From an uncultured Lachnospiraceae bacterium (GTDB lineage Bacteria; Bacillota; Clostridia; Lachnospirales; Lachnospiraceae), in the NCBI GenBank assembly GCA_947169385.1, contig CAMVPR010000003.1, forward strand, positions 39,956 to 103,955: a stretch of DNA of 64,000 nucleotides. The letters run 5' to 3'. Position numbers and translations under genes: made by a program. Shown piece after piece: positions 33,376-42,343 of this stretch. Under the pieces are notes generated by a model. That model saw only the letters and a program-made list of their open reading frames with translations, did not search any database and was not told the origin of the DNA. The stretch's first letter is position 1, and every line of letters begins with the position of its first letter.

Positions 33376-33399
33376 GGAACTCATAAGAGTTCCTTTTTT
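33376..33399 (+). terminator. Rho-independent terminator after the XRE gene
   Basis: GGAACTC-ATAA-GAGTTCC followed by six T. A diverged duplicate occurs at 32391. Confidence 0.85.
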
Positions 33400-33516
33400 G
33401 GTGCGTTTTTTAAATTACTAGTTCAATGACAAATAATTATTCTTCGTTTACAATTGATATAAGAGTGCTAAAACAATCGTATTTTGTTGGCCTAGATTAT
33501 AAAATGCTTGTTTAAG

Positions 33517-33545
33517 TTGTATCACAGTAACGGAGGTGTTATAAT
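33517..33545 (+). promoter_or_regulatory. promoter giving a leaderless or near-leaderless mRNA
   Basis: TTGTAT (33517-33522), 17-bp spacer, TATAAT (33540-33545), and the ATG of the next gene 5 nt later, at the expected transcription start. A GGAGGTG lies within the spacer, where it could only work if transcription began further upstream. Confidence 0.55.
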
Positions 33546-33550
33546 TATAC

Positions 33551-34393
33551 ATGAATAGTAATGAAAAGAAACAGATAGACTGGCATACTGGATTTGCCGG
33601 CTTTTTAGAGATATGTCTTCATGATTATGAAGATGTAATCGAGATTGAGAAAGAGCATCATCTTACGGTTGAACCACCGAAGATTGATTTTATTATAATC
33701 AAGAAAGATGCCGATGTCGTTATTGATAATGCATTTGGCAGGATGTTTAAGCGATGGAATATTCTTGAATATAAGAATCCTAACGATAGTTTAAACATCG
33801 ATGTCTTATGGAAATGTATCGGTTATGCGGGTTTGTATAAAGCGTATGGAAAGTCTGTAAATGCGATACCGCAGGAAGAATTAACTATTTCGATATTCAG
33901 ACATAGATATCCAAGTAAGCTGATGTCACAATTAAAAGAGTCAGGATATGTGATTGAGAATCCAACACCTGGAATCTATTATATCAAGGGACTGGTGGAT
34001 ATACCTGTTCAGATAGTGGTTAGCAAGGATCTTGATGATGAAGCATTCGCAGCACTGAAGGTTATGGCGAAACAATCTGACACGACAGATATAGTTGAGT
34101 TTATAAGTCAAGCCAGAATACTTACCGAGCCAAGACTAAGACAGGCTGCTGATAACATTTTTCAGATATCAGCAAGCATTAATAAGGAACTGTTTAACGA
34201 GTTGAGAAAGGAGGACGCCATGTGTCAAGCATTAAGAGAGATAATGGCTCCGGAAATTGAAGAGAGCTATAATGAGGGACGGATCGAGATTTTGGTAGAC
34301 CTTGCGAATGACAATGTGATTACACTTGAAGAGGCTGCTAATAAGGCTGGTATGACGATAGATGAATTCAGGACTAGGATAAAGGAAAGATAA
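33551..34393 (+). CDS. Rpn / PD-(D/E)XK-like nuclease family protein
   Basis: 280 residues. The N-terminal half has the fold marks of Rpn/YhgA-type nucleases: PPKIDFIIIKK, GRMFKRWNILEYKNPNDSLNIDVLWKCIGYAGLYK (E-Y-K as the ExK). Residues about 160-215 are helical. The C-terminal tail (RKEDAMCQALREIMAPEIEESYNEG...) is the typical variable end. The segment encoding that tail is repeated immediately downstream. Catalytic activity is not assured. Confidence 0.7.
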   Translation: MNSNEKKQIDWHTGFAGFLEICLHDYEDVIEIEKEHHLTVEPPKIDFIIIKKDADVVIDNAFGRMFKRWNILEYKNPNDSLNIDVLWKCIGYAGLYKAYGKSVNAIPQEELTISIFRHRYPSKLMSQLKESGYVIENPTPGIYYIKGLVDIPVQIVVSKDLDDEAFAALKVMAKQSDTTDIVEFISQARILTEPRLRQAADNIFQISASINKELFNELRKEDAMCQALREIMAPEIEESYNEGRIEILVDLANDNVITLEEAANKAGMTIDEFRTRIKER

Positions 34394-34399
34394 AGTGAG

Positions 34400-34660
34400 T
34401 TGAGAAAGGAGGACGCCATGTGCCAAGCATTGAGAGAGATAATGGCTCCGGAAGTTGAAGAGAGCTATAATGAAGGAAAAATCGAAGGGATAGCTGTAGG
34501 TAGAACAGAAGGAAGAGCTGAAGGAAGAGCTGAAGGACGAGTTGCGCTTATTAAGGATATGCTTCGCTTGGGCAGAAGTCCTCAAGAAGTATCTGATTTT
34601 AGTGGTGTTCCACTTGAGTTCATTCTTGAGATTGAGAAGAGTATGAGAGACGCGGAATAA
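34400..34660 (+). pseudogene. duplicated alternative 3' end of the Rpn-like gene
   Basis: 86 codons. The first about 27 (RKEDAMCQALREIMAPEVEESYNEGKIEG) repeat the codons at about 34203-34290 almost base for base. The rest differs: GRTEGRAEGRAEGR, then a helix-turn-helix-like end (DMLRLGRSPQEVSDFSGVPLEFILEIE). It lacks the nuclease half, so it is a silent tail cassette or a truncated paralogue. GAAAGGAGG precedes an ATG at 34418, so separate translation is possible. Confidence 0.55.
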
Positions 34661-34696
34661 TAGGATAGGTGTTTAACGAGCTATCATCAAAGTACT

Positions 34697-34726
34697 AAAG
34701 GCGGAGCTTCATGCTTCGCCTTTTTT
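34697..34726 (+). terminator. Rho-independent terminator
   Basis: AAAGGCGGAGC / GCTTCGCCTTT stem with TTCAT loop and following T-tract. Confidence 0.85.
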
Positions 34727-34813
34727 ATATACTGTGACTATTTCGCTTTGTTACCCTCAAATTAACACATTCATTCCCCCGTTACCTACACTCTGAACTA
34801 TCTTGACTTTACC

Positions 34814-34842
34814 TTGCTAAAAATAGCATTTTGCGCTATAAT
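34814..34842 (+). promoter_or_regulatory. promoter of the ior operon
   Basis: TTGCTA (34814-34819), 17-bp spacer, TATAAT (34837-34842). Confidence 0.6.
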
Positions 34843-34884
34843 TATCAAGATAATGTGAGGGTTTCTCACTAAAGGAGATTTACT

Positions 34885-36702
34885 ATGCATGAAGAATTTA
34901 TGATGGGTAACCAGGCCATTGCTATGGGTGCGATTGCCGCAGGCGTCAACCTTGTAGCCGGTTATCCCGGTACACCTTCAAGTGAGGTGTTGGAGACAGT
35001 TGCCAAGAACCGACCGGACGGCTGTTATGTAGAATGGTCGGTTAATGAGAAGAGCGCGATGGAAGTAGCGGCGGGAGCTGCTTATACAGGCGCAAGAGCT
35101 TTAGTGACGATGAAGCAGGTCGGACTTAATGTGGCGTCAGATCCACTTATGAGTCTTGAGTATATAGGAGTCAAGGGTGGAATGGTAGTGTTGGTCGCAG
35201 ACGATCCGGGACCGATATCGAGCCAAACTGAGCAGGATACAAGAACATTTGCAATGTATTCCAAACTGCCTTGCTTCGATCCTACATCGGTTGCTGAGGC
35301 GTATCAGATGATAATAGACGCATTTGACTACTCTGAGAAATACAACACACCGGTGTTTTTAAGACCTACTACCAGAGTCTGTCATGCGTATCAGTCTATA
35401 TCTATTAAGGATGAGTCAGAATACTACGTTAATTCCATAGAGGGATTTGTTAAAGATTCTAAGAGATGGGTTATATTCCCGAAACTCAGCAACCTTAATC
35501 ATCGATTGATAGAAGAGAGAAATGACACACTAAGCACAGTATTCTCTAAATACGAGCTTAATACAATTGATAATGCCGACAGCTCTAATTCAAGAGCTAT
35601 AGCAGCAAGCGGAATCTGCTACTCTTATGTATGCGATGTCTTAGAGGAGATTGAGGGTGAGAAGCCGGCAGTATTAAAGGTTGCGACACCATTTCCATTT
35701 CCTTATGACTTATCAGGTGATTTTCTTGTTAACCACAGTGATGTGCTTTGCTTTGAGGAACTCGATCCTGTGATTGAGAGGGCACTTAACTATCAGTGCG
35801 GTCAAGAGGGCATCAACTGTAATGTAAGAGGTAAGTTTACCAATGACAGTATTCGTTCAGGCGAGTACAATATAGATTTGGTCAGAGACCGAATCTACGA
35901 CTATCTTGGAATTGAGAGATATGAGACTACCAGAGCAGATAAGCCGGAGTTGCCGGTAAGACCACCTGTGCTGTGCGCGGGTTGTCCACACAGAGCGTCA
36001 TTTTATGCAGTTAAGCAGGCAATGAAGGGCTCTAAGACTATATACTGCGGAGATATCGGTTGTTATACTCTAGGCAACGCGATGCCACTTGATATGGTTG
36101 ATACATGCCTTTGTATGGGTGCAGGGCTTGGTATTGCACAGGGTGTTAATCATATCGAGCCAGACACCAAGTGTTTTGCATTTGTCGGAGATTCAACATT
36201 TTTCGCGTCTGCAATAACAGGTGTTGTAAATGCAGTCTACAATCAGGCGGATATGACGCTTATTGTTTTAGACAATTCAACCACAGCAATGACAGGCCAT
36301 CAGCCGCATCCGGGAACGGGGCGCACAATGATGGGAGATGTCGTTAATAAGATTTCTATAGAGGCTGTGCTTAAGGGAATCGGAGTTGAGACGGTAAGAG
36401 AGGTAGACCCTTTAGATTACGAGCTTGCAGTCAAGACGGTTAAAGAAGTGGCTGACGAGCCCGGAGTTAAGGCTATCATTTTTAAATCGCCATGTATAGC
36501 TATTGTGAAGCCTAATGAGCCGTATAACATTTGCAGCGGTGAATGTATTTCATGTAAGAAATGTATCAATGAGATCGGATGTCCGGCGATTTATCTTGAT
36601 AACGGCAAGGTTACGATAGATGAGTCTTTATGTACAGGTTGTGGACTATGTTCTAAACTGTGCCCTGTCAAGGCGATAAGAAGGGCAGGTGAAGGCTCAT
36701 GA
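34885..36702 (+). CDS. iorA: indolepyruvate ferredoxin oxidoreductase, alpha subunit
   Basis: 605 residues. The pyrimidine-binding half opens with FMMGNQAIAMGAIAAGVNLVAGYPGTPSSE. The TPP-binding half has CAGCPHRASFYA near 361 and GDIGCYTLG near 389. A C-terminal ferredoxin domain (from about 545) carries two 4Fe-4S sets (CSGECISCKKCINEIGCP and CTGCGLCSKLCP). It decarboxylates aryl pyruvates to aryl-acetyl-CoA, reducing ferredoxin. It overlaps iorB by 4 nt. Confidence 0.95.
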   Translation: MHEEFMMGNQAIAMGAIAAGVNLVAGYPGTPSSEVLETVAKNRPDGCYVEWSVNEKSAMEVAAGAAYTGARALVTMKQVGLNVASDPLMSLEYIGVKGGMVVLVADDPGPISSQTEQDTRTFAMYSKLPCFDPTSVAEAYQMIIDAFDYSEKYNTPVFLRPTTRVCHAYQSISIKDESEYYVNSIEGFVKDSKRWVIFPKLSNLNHRLIEERNDTLSTVFSKYELNTIDNADSSNSRAIAASGICYSYVCDVLEEIEGEKPAVLKVATPFPFPYDLSGDFLVNHSDVLCFEELDPVIERALNYQCGQEGINCNVRGKFTNDSIRSGEYNIDLVRDRIYDYLGIERYETTRADKPELPVRPPVLCAGCPHRASFYAVKQAMKGSKTIYCGDIGCYTLGNAMPLDMVDTCLCMGAGLGIAQGVNHIEPDTKCFAFVGDSTFFASAITGVVNAVYNQADMTLIVLDNSTTAMTGHQPHPGTGRTMMGDVVNKISIEAVLKGIGVETVREVDPLDYELAVKTVKEVADEPGVKAIIFKSPCIAIVKPNEPYNICSGECISCKKCINEIGCPAIYLDNGKVTIDESLCTGCGLCSKLCPVKAIRRAGEGS

Positions 36703-37265
36703 AGAATATAATTTTATGTGGAATAGGTGGTCAGGGAACTGTACTTGCATCTAAACTTATAGCAAGTGCGGCCATGAGTAAAGGTATTCCTGTTATGAGC
36801 GCAGAGACTATTGGAATGGCGCAGAGAGGCGGTAATGTTTTCAGTAATCTCAGAATGGGAGAGGGTATTCATTCTCCTATGATTCCAAAGGGGCAGGCTG
36901 ATATCATAATCGGTTTTGAGCCCGGAGAGACAGTCAGAATGGTTGATTATCTTAAGAGCGGTGGAACGATAGTTACCAACAGGCGAGCTATTATGCCAAC
37001 CACTGCTACTCTTAGTGGTTTTCACTATGACGGAGATGAGATGATTGATTACCTTAAAAGATTAGATGTCAATCTAATCGTGGTTGACGGTGATGAGGCG
37101 CTTAAGGAACTTGGGTCGAGCAAGGTTCTTAATATAGTTCTTTTAGGTGCGGCAATCAGGTCAGGAGTTTTAGGACTTAGCGAGGAAGATGTAATTAAGT
37201 CTATGGAGAGTCTCGTAAAGCCACAGTTTATGGAACTTAATAAAAAAGCTATATATTACATTTAA
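36699..37265 (+). CDS. iorB: indolepyruvate ferredoxin oxidoreductase, beta subunit
   Basis: 188 residues, the gamma-type 2-oxoacid oxidoreductase domain: CGIGGQGTVLASKLIASAA near 6-24, SAETIGMAQRGG near 44. It completes the IorAB enzyme. Translationally coupled to iorA; the ligase gene starts 20 nt later. Confidence 0.95.
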   Translation: MKNIILCGIGGQGTVLASKLIASAAMSKGIPVMSAETIGMAQRGGNVFSNLRMGEGIHSPMIPKGQADIIIGFEPGETVRMVDYLKSGGTIVTNRRAIMPTTATLSGFHYDGDEMIDYLKRLDVNLIVVDGDEALKELGSSKVLNIVLLGAAIRSGVLGLSEEDVIKSMESLVKPQFMELNKKAIYYI

Positions 37266-37285
37266 GAAAGGGAGTTAACTTAACA

Positions 37286-38521
37286 ATGAAGATTAGTAAC
37301 GAACAGCTTAGTCAGGTTAATGACAGAATTAAAGCTTTGGTAAATGCAGGAAGCTTCTACGGTAAGAAGCTTGAAGAGGCAGGAATAACCTCGGTTACAT
37401 CGGTTGAGGATTTTGAGAATCTGCCGTTTTCTGAGAAGAGTGATTTAAGAGATGCTTATCCTTTGGGACTTATGACAGCACCTGAAGAGGATATAGTAAG
37501 AATTCATTCTTCGTCAGGAACAACAGGTCTTCCTGTCATTATTCCTTACACCCAGAAGGATATTGATGATTGGGCGATTCAGTTCTCAAGATGTTATGAG
37601 ATGGCAGGAATCACCAAGAAAGACAGGATTCATATTACACCGGGGTATGGACTATGGACTGCGGGAATAGGATTCCAGTTAGGATGTGAGAGACTTGGAG
37701 CTATGGCGGTTCCTATGGGACCTGGTAACACCGATAAGCAGCTTCAGATGATGATGGATATGAAGACAACTGTGTTATGTTCTACGTCTTCATATGCTCT
37801 CTTACTTGCAGAGGAGATTGAGAAGAGAGGTATCAGAGATAAGATTCATCTCAAGAAGGGTATCATTGGTTCTGAACGCTGGGGAGATGCGATGCGCGAG
37901 CGCATTCAGAGCATCTTAGGCATAGAGCTTTATGATATTTACGGATTAACCGAGATATATGGACCTGGTATCGGTATTAACTGTCCGGGTGAGACATATA
38001 TGCATTATTGGGACGATTACATTTATTTAGAGATTATTGATCCGATAACTTTAAAACCGCTTCCTGACGGAGAGTGGGGCGAGATAGTTATTACTACTCT
38101 TGTTAAAGAGGGCGCACCATTAATCAGATACAGGACTCATGATCTTTCTCGTATAATTCCAGAGCCTTGTCATTGTGACAGCAAGTTCCCTAGAATTGAT
38201 GTTATCAAGGGACGTACCGATGATATGATGAAGATTAAGGGTGTTAATGTATTCCCTAGTCAGATTGAAGAGGTACTCAGACTCTTCCCTGAGTTGTCTA
38301 GTGAGTATCAGATTCATATTTCGCATCTTGAAGGCAAGGATACCATGCGTATCTATGTTGAGACAGATGGAACAAGAGATTTTGCTAAGCTTGCTGAAGA
38401 TGTGGCGGCTAAGGTTAAGTCTAGAATTGGATTTACTCCGCTTGTTAAGGTTGTTGAGATTGGCGTTCTTCCAAGAAGTGAGAAGAAGACCAAGAGAGTT
38501 ATTGATGAGAGATATGATTAA
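37286..38521 (+). CDS. paaK: phenylacetate-CoA ligase family enzyme
   Basis: 411 residues, a compact PaaK-type adenylate-forming enzyme: SSSGTTGLPVIIPYT near 75, YGLTEIYGPG near 218, and RTDDMMKIKGVNVFPSQIEEVL near 310. It interconverts aryl acetates and aryl-acetyl-CoA. Next to iorAB it could form ATP by running backwards on aryl-acetyl-CoA, or activate aromatic acids for reduction; the direction is inference. Confidence 0.92.
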   Translation: MKISNEQLSQVNDRIKALVNAGSFYGKKLEEAGITSVTSVEDFENLPFSEKSDLRDAYPLGLMTAPEEDIVRIHSSSGTTGLPVIIPYTQKDIDDWAIQFSRCYEMAGITKKDRIHITPGYGLWTAGIGFQLGCERLGAMAVPMGPGNTDKQLQMMMDMKTTVLCSTSSYALLLAEEIEKRGIRDKIHLKKGIIGSERWGDAMRERIQSILGIELYDIYGLTEIYGPGIGINCPGETYMHYWDDYIYLEIIDPITLKPLPDGEWGEIVITTLVKEGAPLIRYRTHDLSRIIPEPCHCDSKFPRIDVIKGRTDDMMKIKGVNVFPSQIEEVLRLFPELSSEYQIHISHLEGKDTMRIYVETDGTRDFAKLAEDVAAKVKSRIGFTPLVKVVEIGVLPRSEKKTKRVIDERYD

Positions 38522-38598
38522 TTGAAGAATGCTAAGTACTTAGAAGGGACAGACCCCATTGGGTACTTAACGTTTATTATTATCGGGAGGTATGTATT

Positions 38599-38973
38599 AT
38601 GGCAGATATTATTTGGAGTGACAGAAAGAGATGGACATTCTTCGCTCTTCCTTTTACATTTACAAAATATAGCTTGAGTGATGATAGATTCTTTATTAAT
38701 AAGGGTGTACTTAATAAAACTGAAGATGAAGTTAGACTCTATCGCATCACTGATGTGAGTCTTAAGAGATCATTTGGACAGCGTATTTTTGGGCTTGGAA
38801 CTATCGAGGTAAGCAGCGGTGACAAGACTCTTAGAGATTTTGAGATTAAGAATATCAAGAATTCTAAGGATGTCAAGGAGCAGCTTTCCGAATTGGTTGA
38901 CAAGCAGAGAGATGCTAAGAGAGTAAGTGGAAGAGAGTTCTTAGACGGACCTGATTCTTACGACGAAGTATAA
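38599..38973 (+). CDS. bacterial PH domain protein (bPH2-like)
   Basis: 124 residues. The conserved block FTFTKYSLSDDRFFINKGVLNKTEDEVRLYRITDVSLKRSFGQRIFGLGTIEV matches YdbS/YdbT-like PH domains. There is no membrane helix beyond a short hydrophobic patch near the start. Role unknown. GGGAGG precedes. Confidence 0.82.
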   Translation: MADIIWSDRKRWTFFALPFTFTKYSLSDDRFFINKGVLNKTEDEVRLYRITDVSLKRSFGQRIFGLGTIEVSSGDKTLRDFEIKNIKNSKDVKEQLSELVDKQRDAKRVSGREFLDGPDSYDEV

Positions 38974-38993
38974 TTTTAAGGAGGTAATAAGTT

Positions 38994-39335
38994 ATGCCAT
39001 TTATTGATTCTAAACTTACACTTAAGGTTTCTGATGACAAGAAGGAGACCATCAAATCTAAACTCGGAGAGGCAATTTCGATTATAGGTAAGCCTGAGAG
39101 CTTTTTGATGGTTGGTTTTGAAGATGAGTATGACCTTTTTATGGCAGGTAAGAAGCTTGAGAAGGGTGCTTATGTTGCTGTCAGATTATTTGGCAATGCA
39201 TCTTCAGATGCGTATGACAAGATGACAGCCGCTATCTGCAACATTTACGAAGAAGAACTTGGAATTCCTTCTAACAATGTCTACGTGTCATATATCGGCA
39301 CAAATGATTGGGGATGGAGCGGAAGAAACTTTTAG
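38994..39335 (+). CDS. MIF-family tautomerase
   Basis: 113 residues of the macrophage-migration-inhibitory-factor fold: MPFIDSKL (Pro after Met is the catalytic base), SFLMVGFEDEYDLFMAGKK, VYVSYIGTNDWGWSGRNF. MIF proteins tautomerise phenylpyruvate and similar enols. Proximity to iorAB and paaK suggests a metabolic role on aryl pyruvates. Confidence 0.85.
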   Translation: MPFIDSKLTLKVSDDKKETIKSKLGEAISIIGKPESFLMVGFEDEYDLFMAGKKLEKGAYVAVRLFGNASSDAYDKMTAAICNIYEEELGIPSNNVYVSYIGTNDWGWSGRNF

Positions 39336-39382
39336 CCTTAATTGAGATATTTACAAGATTTAAACGCAGAATGATTTATATA

Positions 39383-39409
39383 ATGCCTCCGGTTGCGGGG
39401 GCATTTTTA
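39383..39409 (+). terminator. Rho-independent terminator after the tautomerase gene
   Basis: ATGCCTCCG / CGGGGGCAT stem with a short loop and T5 tail. Confidence 0.8.
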
Positions 39410-39424
39410 GAAGGTGGTTAGAGT

Positions 39425-39652
39425 ATGATTACGTTGTTAGAACTAATAAGTGTTGTTGCTGTGGGAATGGTGATTGGAATAGTTATTGCGCTTTATGTGG
39501 TCAGATCTTCTCACAGTTATCATGCGCCAAATGATGAAGACTACATAAAGGGAGCGGTACGTTCTGATAACGGCACGTATGCATTTGCCAAGAAGGGCGA
39601 AGTCTATAGATCAGGGGGGAATAAGCTGTATGATAAGTTGCTTAAAATGTAA
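39425..39652 (+). CDS. small single-pass membrane protein
   Basis: 75 residues, hydrophobic helix at about 3-27, then a polar cytoplasmic tail. GAAGGTGG precedes. The last 23 nt overlap the start of the next gene, so the two are coupled. No family recognised. Confidence 0.65.
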   Translation: MITLLELISVVAVGMVIGIVIALYVVRSSHSYHAPNDEDYIKGAVRSDNGTYAFAKKGEVYRSGGNKLYDKLLKM

Positions 39653-41306
39653 TGGGACGCTTAAGTACGATATTGTAAGCAGACTTCTTGTTTGTGAGAG
39701 TTGTAACAGCCGTTTTGCTCCTGAAGATGCTGATATTGCGGGCGCTGAGGAGAGCAAGGAGTTCGATGCGACTGTTTATAATTGCCCGCGGTGTGGTGGT
39801 GAGGTAATATCGCTTAACAATCAGGTTGTGTCTAACTGCAGTTACTGTGGCGAGCAAGTTCAACTTACTTCACGCATGATGAAGATTGAGAAGCCTAAGG
39901 CTATTGTTCCCTTTGAAGTGACGAAGGATAGATGTATCAAAACATTTAAGGAGAGGATGCATAAAGCACCTTGTGTTCCTGATGATTTTAAGAGCCAGGG
40001 TAATCTTGATGGTTTTAGAGCGATATATATGCCGCATTGGGTGTATAAGGGAGAGCAGAAAGGTGAAATATCCTACATAGTGCATGAGCCGCCTAAGAAG
40101 AATAGTGCTTCATATTATTACTATGTCAATGGAGCTGTTGATCTTACATACGAGGGTATGGCACATGACGCATCTTCGTCATTCCCTGATTCGATGAGTG
40201 AGCTTTTAGCTCCTTATAATATGAGTAAGATGGTTGATTTTGCTCCGGGATATTATGCCGGATTTTACGCTGATGCGGCAGATGTAGCAGCAGAAGTGTA
40301 TGAGTATGAAGCAGAGTCTGCTATGATAAATGAGACTAAGGAGCTGCTTACGAAAATGTCAGACACTAAAGGAATGATTGAGAACTATTCTTCCGATCTT
40401 TGGAAAGATGTCGTACACTCTGAGATTAAGGAATCTTATATAGCTATGCTTCCTGTGTGGTTTATGACATATCGATCTAAGGACAGGGTATCACATATTA
40501 CGATGAATGGTCAGACCGGAAGGATGGCATTTGACATACCTGTATCGAAACCTAAATTCTTACTGCTATCTGCTGTATTTGGAGTGTTGGCTTCATTTTT
40601 CTTGTTTATATTTAAATTGACCAATCCGCCTTTATGTACATTCTTCCTTGCTTTTTTGGCGATGTGGATGGTGTTGAGACACAGGAAATCAATCGAGCTC
40701 ATAACCAAGAAGAAGGGCGTTATGTCCGACTGGGGCGAGAATTATGCCAAGGTTAAACAGGCGAAGGAGCGTAACAAACGGCTGAGAGAAGCTGCTAAGC
40801 GGGCCGGCATGGAGGATCTTCATGAAGATGTATATGTGACTGCTGAGACTAATTATTCAAGCAGAGAAGAGTATATCCGAGAGAAGGAAGCAATTAGCAA
40901 GAGAAGAGACAAGCGTAAGGGATTGGTTATCTCGGCTGCTCTTGTTATTCTGTATGCTGTGTCGCAAGTTTTCAGTGTGCTGATGTCTCTTATCGGTGGT
41001 AAGATTGTCGGATTTATGGTGGCAGCGGCGATTGTTATTGTCGGAATCTGGATGGGTGTTGAAAATGTTATAAGACTTACGGAGACAGAAGAGACCGGTA
41101 ATATCACGAAAGGCGGTTTATCGGTACTAGCAATTATTATATGTGGTGTAATGATTGGGTGGTTCCCTGAGGATTATACATTTTTTGCTATTGCAAATGT
41201 TTTGTCACTCGGTCTTATAACGATTACTGCGATAGATATTATAGACAAACATAACAGGCTCGGAACAAGAAAGATTCCTCATTTCGAGTATAGTAAGTTT
41301 AAGTAG
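39630..41306 (+). CDS. zinc-ribbon membrane protein
   Basis: 558 residues from ATG 39630 (GGGGGGAA upstream); the frame extends further but inside the preceding gene. Two N-terminal zinc ribbons (CLKC...CESC and CPRC...CSYC) precede a soluble region with YMPHWVYKG and AMLPVWFMTYRSKD, seen in TFIIB-ribbon-like membrane proteins. Hydrophobic helices fall at about 310-350 and 430-540, with a charged coil between. Function unknown. Confidence 0.75.
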   Translation: MISCLKCNGTLKYDIVSRLLVCESCNSRFAPEDADIAGAEESKEFDATVYNCPRCGGEVISLNNQVVSNCSYCGEQVQLTSRMMKIEKPKAIVPFEVTKDRCIKTFKERMHKAPCVPDDFKSQGNLDGFRAIYMPHWVYKGEQKGEISYIVHEPPKKNSASYYYYVNGAVDLTYEGMAHDASSSFPDSMSELLAPYNMSKMVDFAPGYYAGFYADAADVAAEVYEYEAESAMINETKELLTKMSDTKGMIENYSSDLWKDVVHSEIKESYIAMLPVWFMTYRSKDRVSHITMNGQTGRMAFDIPVSKPKFLLLSAVFGVLASFFLFIFKLTNPPLCTFFLAFLAMWMVLRHRKSIELITKKKGVMSDWGENYAKVKQAKERNKRLREAAKRAGMEDLHEDVYVTAETNYSSREEYIREKEAISKRRDKRKGLVISAALVILYAVSQVFSVLMSLIGGKIVGFMVAAAIVIVGIWMGVENVIRLTETEETGNITKGGLSVLAIIICGVMIGWFPEDYTFFAIANVLSLGLITITAIDIIDKHNRLGTRKIPHFEYSKFK

Positions 41307-41312
41307 AATACT

Positions 41313-41340
41313 AAAGCCACGGTTTATCTGTGGCTTTTAA
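41313..41340 (+). terminator. Rho-independent terminator
   Basis: AAAGCCACGG / CTGTGGCTTTT around TTTAT, ending in a short T-tract just before birA. Confidence 0.7.
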
Positions 41341-41353
41341 TTTGGAGAAGGCA

Positions 41354-42334
41354 ATGAAAGAAAAGATATTACGATTATTAAGAGAGAATAATGACTATAT
41401 TTCAGGTCAGGCTATTTGTGAATCATTAGGTGTTTCTAGAACAGCGGTCTGGAAAGTGATTAAGCAACTTAAAAACGAAGGGTACGAAATAGATTCAGTC
41501 AGTAACAAAGGATATCATTTGACAACATCCCCTGATGTTATGAGCGAGGCTGAGATTTCGAGTAGATTAGACACTGAGTTTCTTGGCAAGAATCTTATTT
41601 ATTTTGATACGATTGATTCAACCAACGAGTACCTTAAGCATTTGCCTGATGAAGAGGCGATTCACGGGACCGTGTGTGTCGGTGATCATCAGAGTGCCGG
41701 AAAGGGTAGACTTGGTAGAACGTGGATATCTCCAAGAGGCAGTTCTATCTACATTTCCTATCTTCTGAAACCTGATATTGAACCTGCCAAAGCCTCTATG
41801 CTTACCATCGTAGCGGCGCTATCTGTTGCGAAGGCTATCAATAAGGTTACCGGGCTTAATACATCGATTAAGTGGCCCAACGATATTGTCGTTAACTCTA
41901 AGAAAGTGTGCGGAATATTGACCGAGATGACTGCTGATATGGATAGGATTGAGAGGGTTGTTATCGGAATAGGTATTAATGTTAATATGGAATCATTTGA
42001 CGATTCAATTAAAGAGATGGCGACATCGTTAAGGATTGAGAGCGGCAATGTTGTTAAGAGGTCGGAAGTGATTATAAATATGCTTAAAGCGTTTGAGGAG
42101 TATTATGGCATGTTTATAAAGACGGAGGATTTAAGCCTGCTGCTTGATGATTATAATTCGATTCTTGTCAATCGCGGCAAGGAGGTAAGGATTATTGAAA
42201 GAGATAGAGAGTGGACTGCAACAGCTGTTAATATGAATAAATCAGGTGAGCTTGTTGTAAATGATAGTGAAGGTAATGAGGTTAATATAAGGTCCGGAGA
42301 GGTGTCGGTCAGAGGACTTTACGGATATTGTTAG
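41354..42334 (+). CDS. birA: biotin--[acetyl-CoA-carboxylase] ligase / biotin repressor BirA
   Basis: 326 residues. N-terminal winged helix (RENNDYISGQAICESLGVSRTAVWKVIKQLKNEGYEID), then the ligase core with GDHQSAGKGRLGRTWISPRG near 112, the biotin/ATP loop, and KWPNDIV near 169. C-terminal SH3-like domain. It biotinylates carboxylases and can repress biotin genes. Start ATG 41354 uses GGAG; upstream in-frame codons overlap the terminator. Confidence 0.95.
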   Translation: MKEKILRLLRENNDYISGQAICESLGVSRTAVWKVIKQLKNEGYEIDSVSNKGYHLTTSPDVMSEAEISSRLDTEFLGKNLIYFDTIDSTNEYLKHLPDEEAIHGTVCVGDHQSAGKGRLGRTWISPRGSSIYISYLLKPDIEPAKASMLTIVAALSVAKAINKVTGLNTSIKWPNDIVVNSKKVCGILTEMTADMDRIERVVIGIGINVNMESFDDSIKEMATSLRIESGNVVKRSEVIINMLKAFEEYYGMFIKTEDLSLLLDDYNSILVNRGKEVRIIERDREWTATAVNMNKSGELVVNDSEGNEVNIRSGEVSVRGLYGYC

Positions 42335-42343
42335 GAGCATAAT

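Noticed and set aside
34496..34545. CRISPR-like short repeats (GGAAGAGCTGAAGGAAGAGCTG)
   Set aside because: This is in-frame coding of a GRAEGR peptide repeat with no spacers or cas genes.
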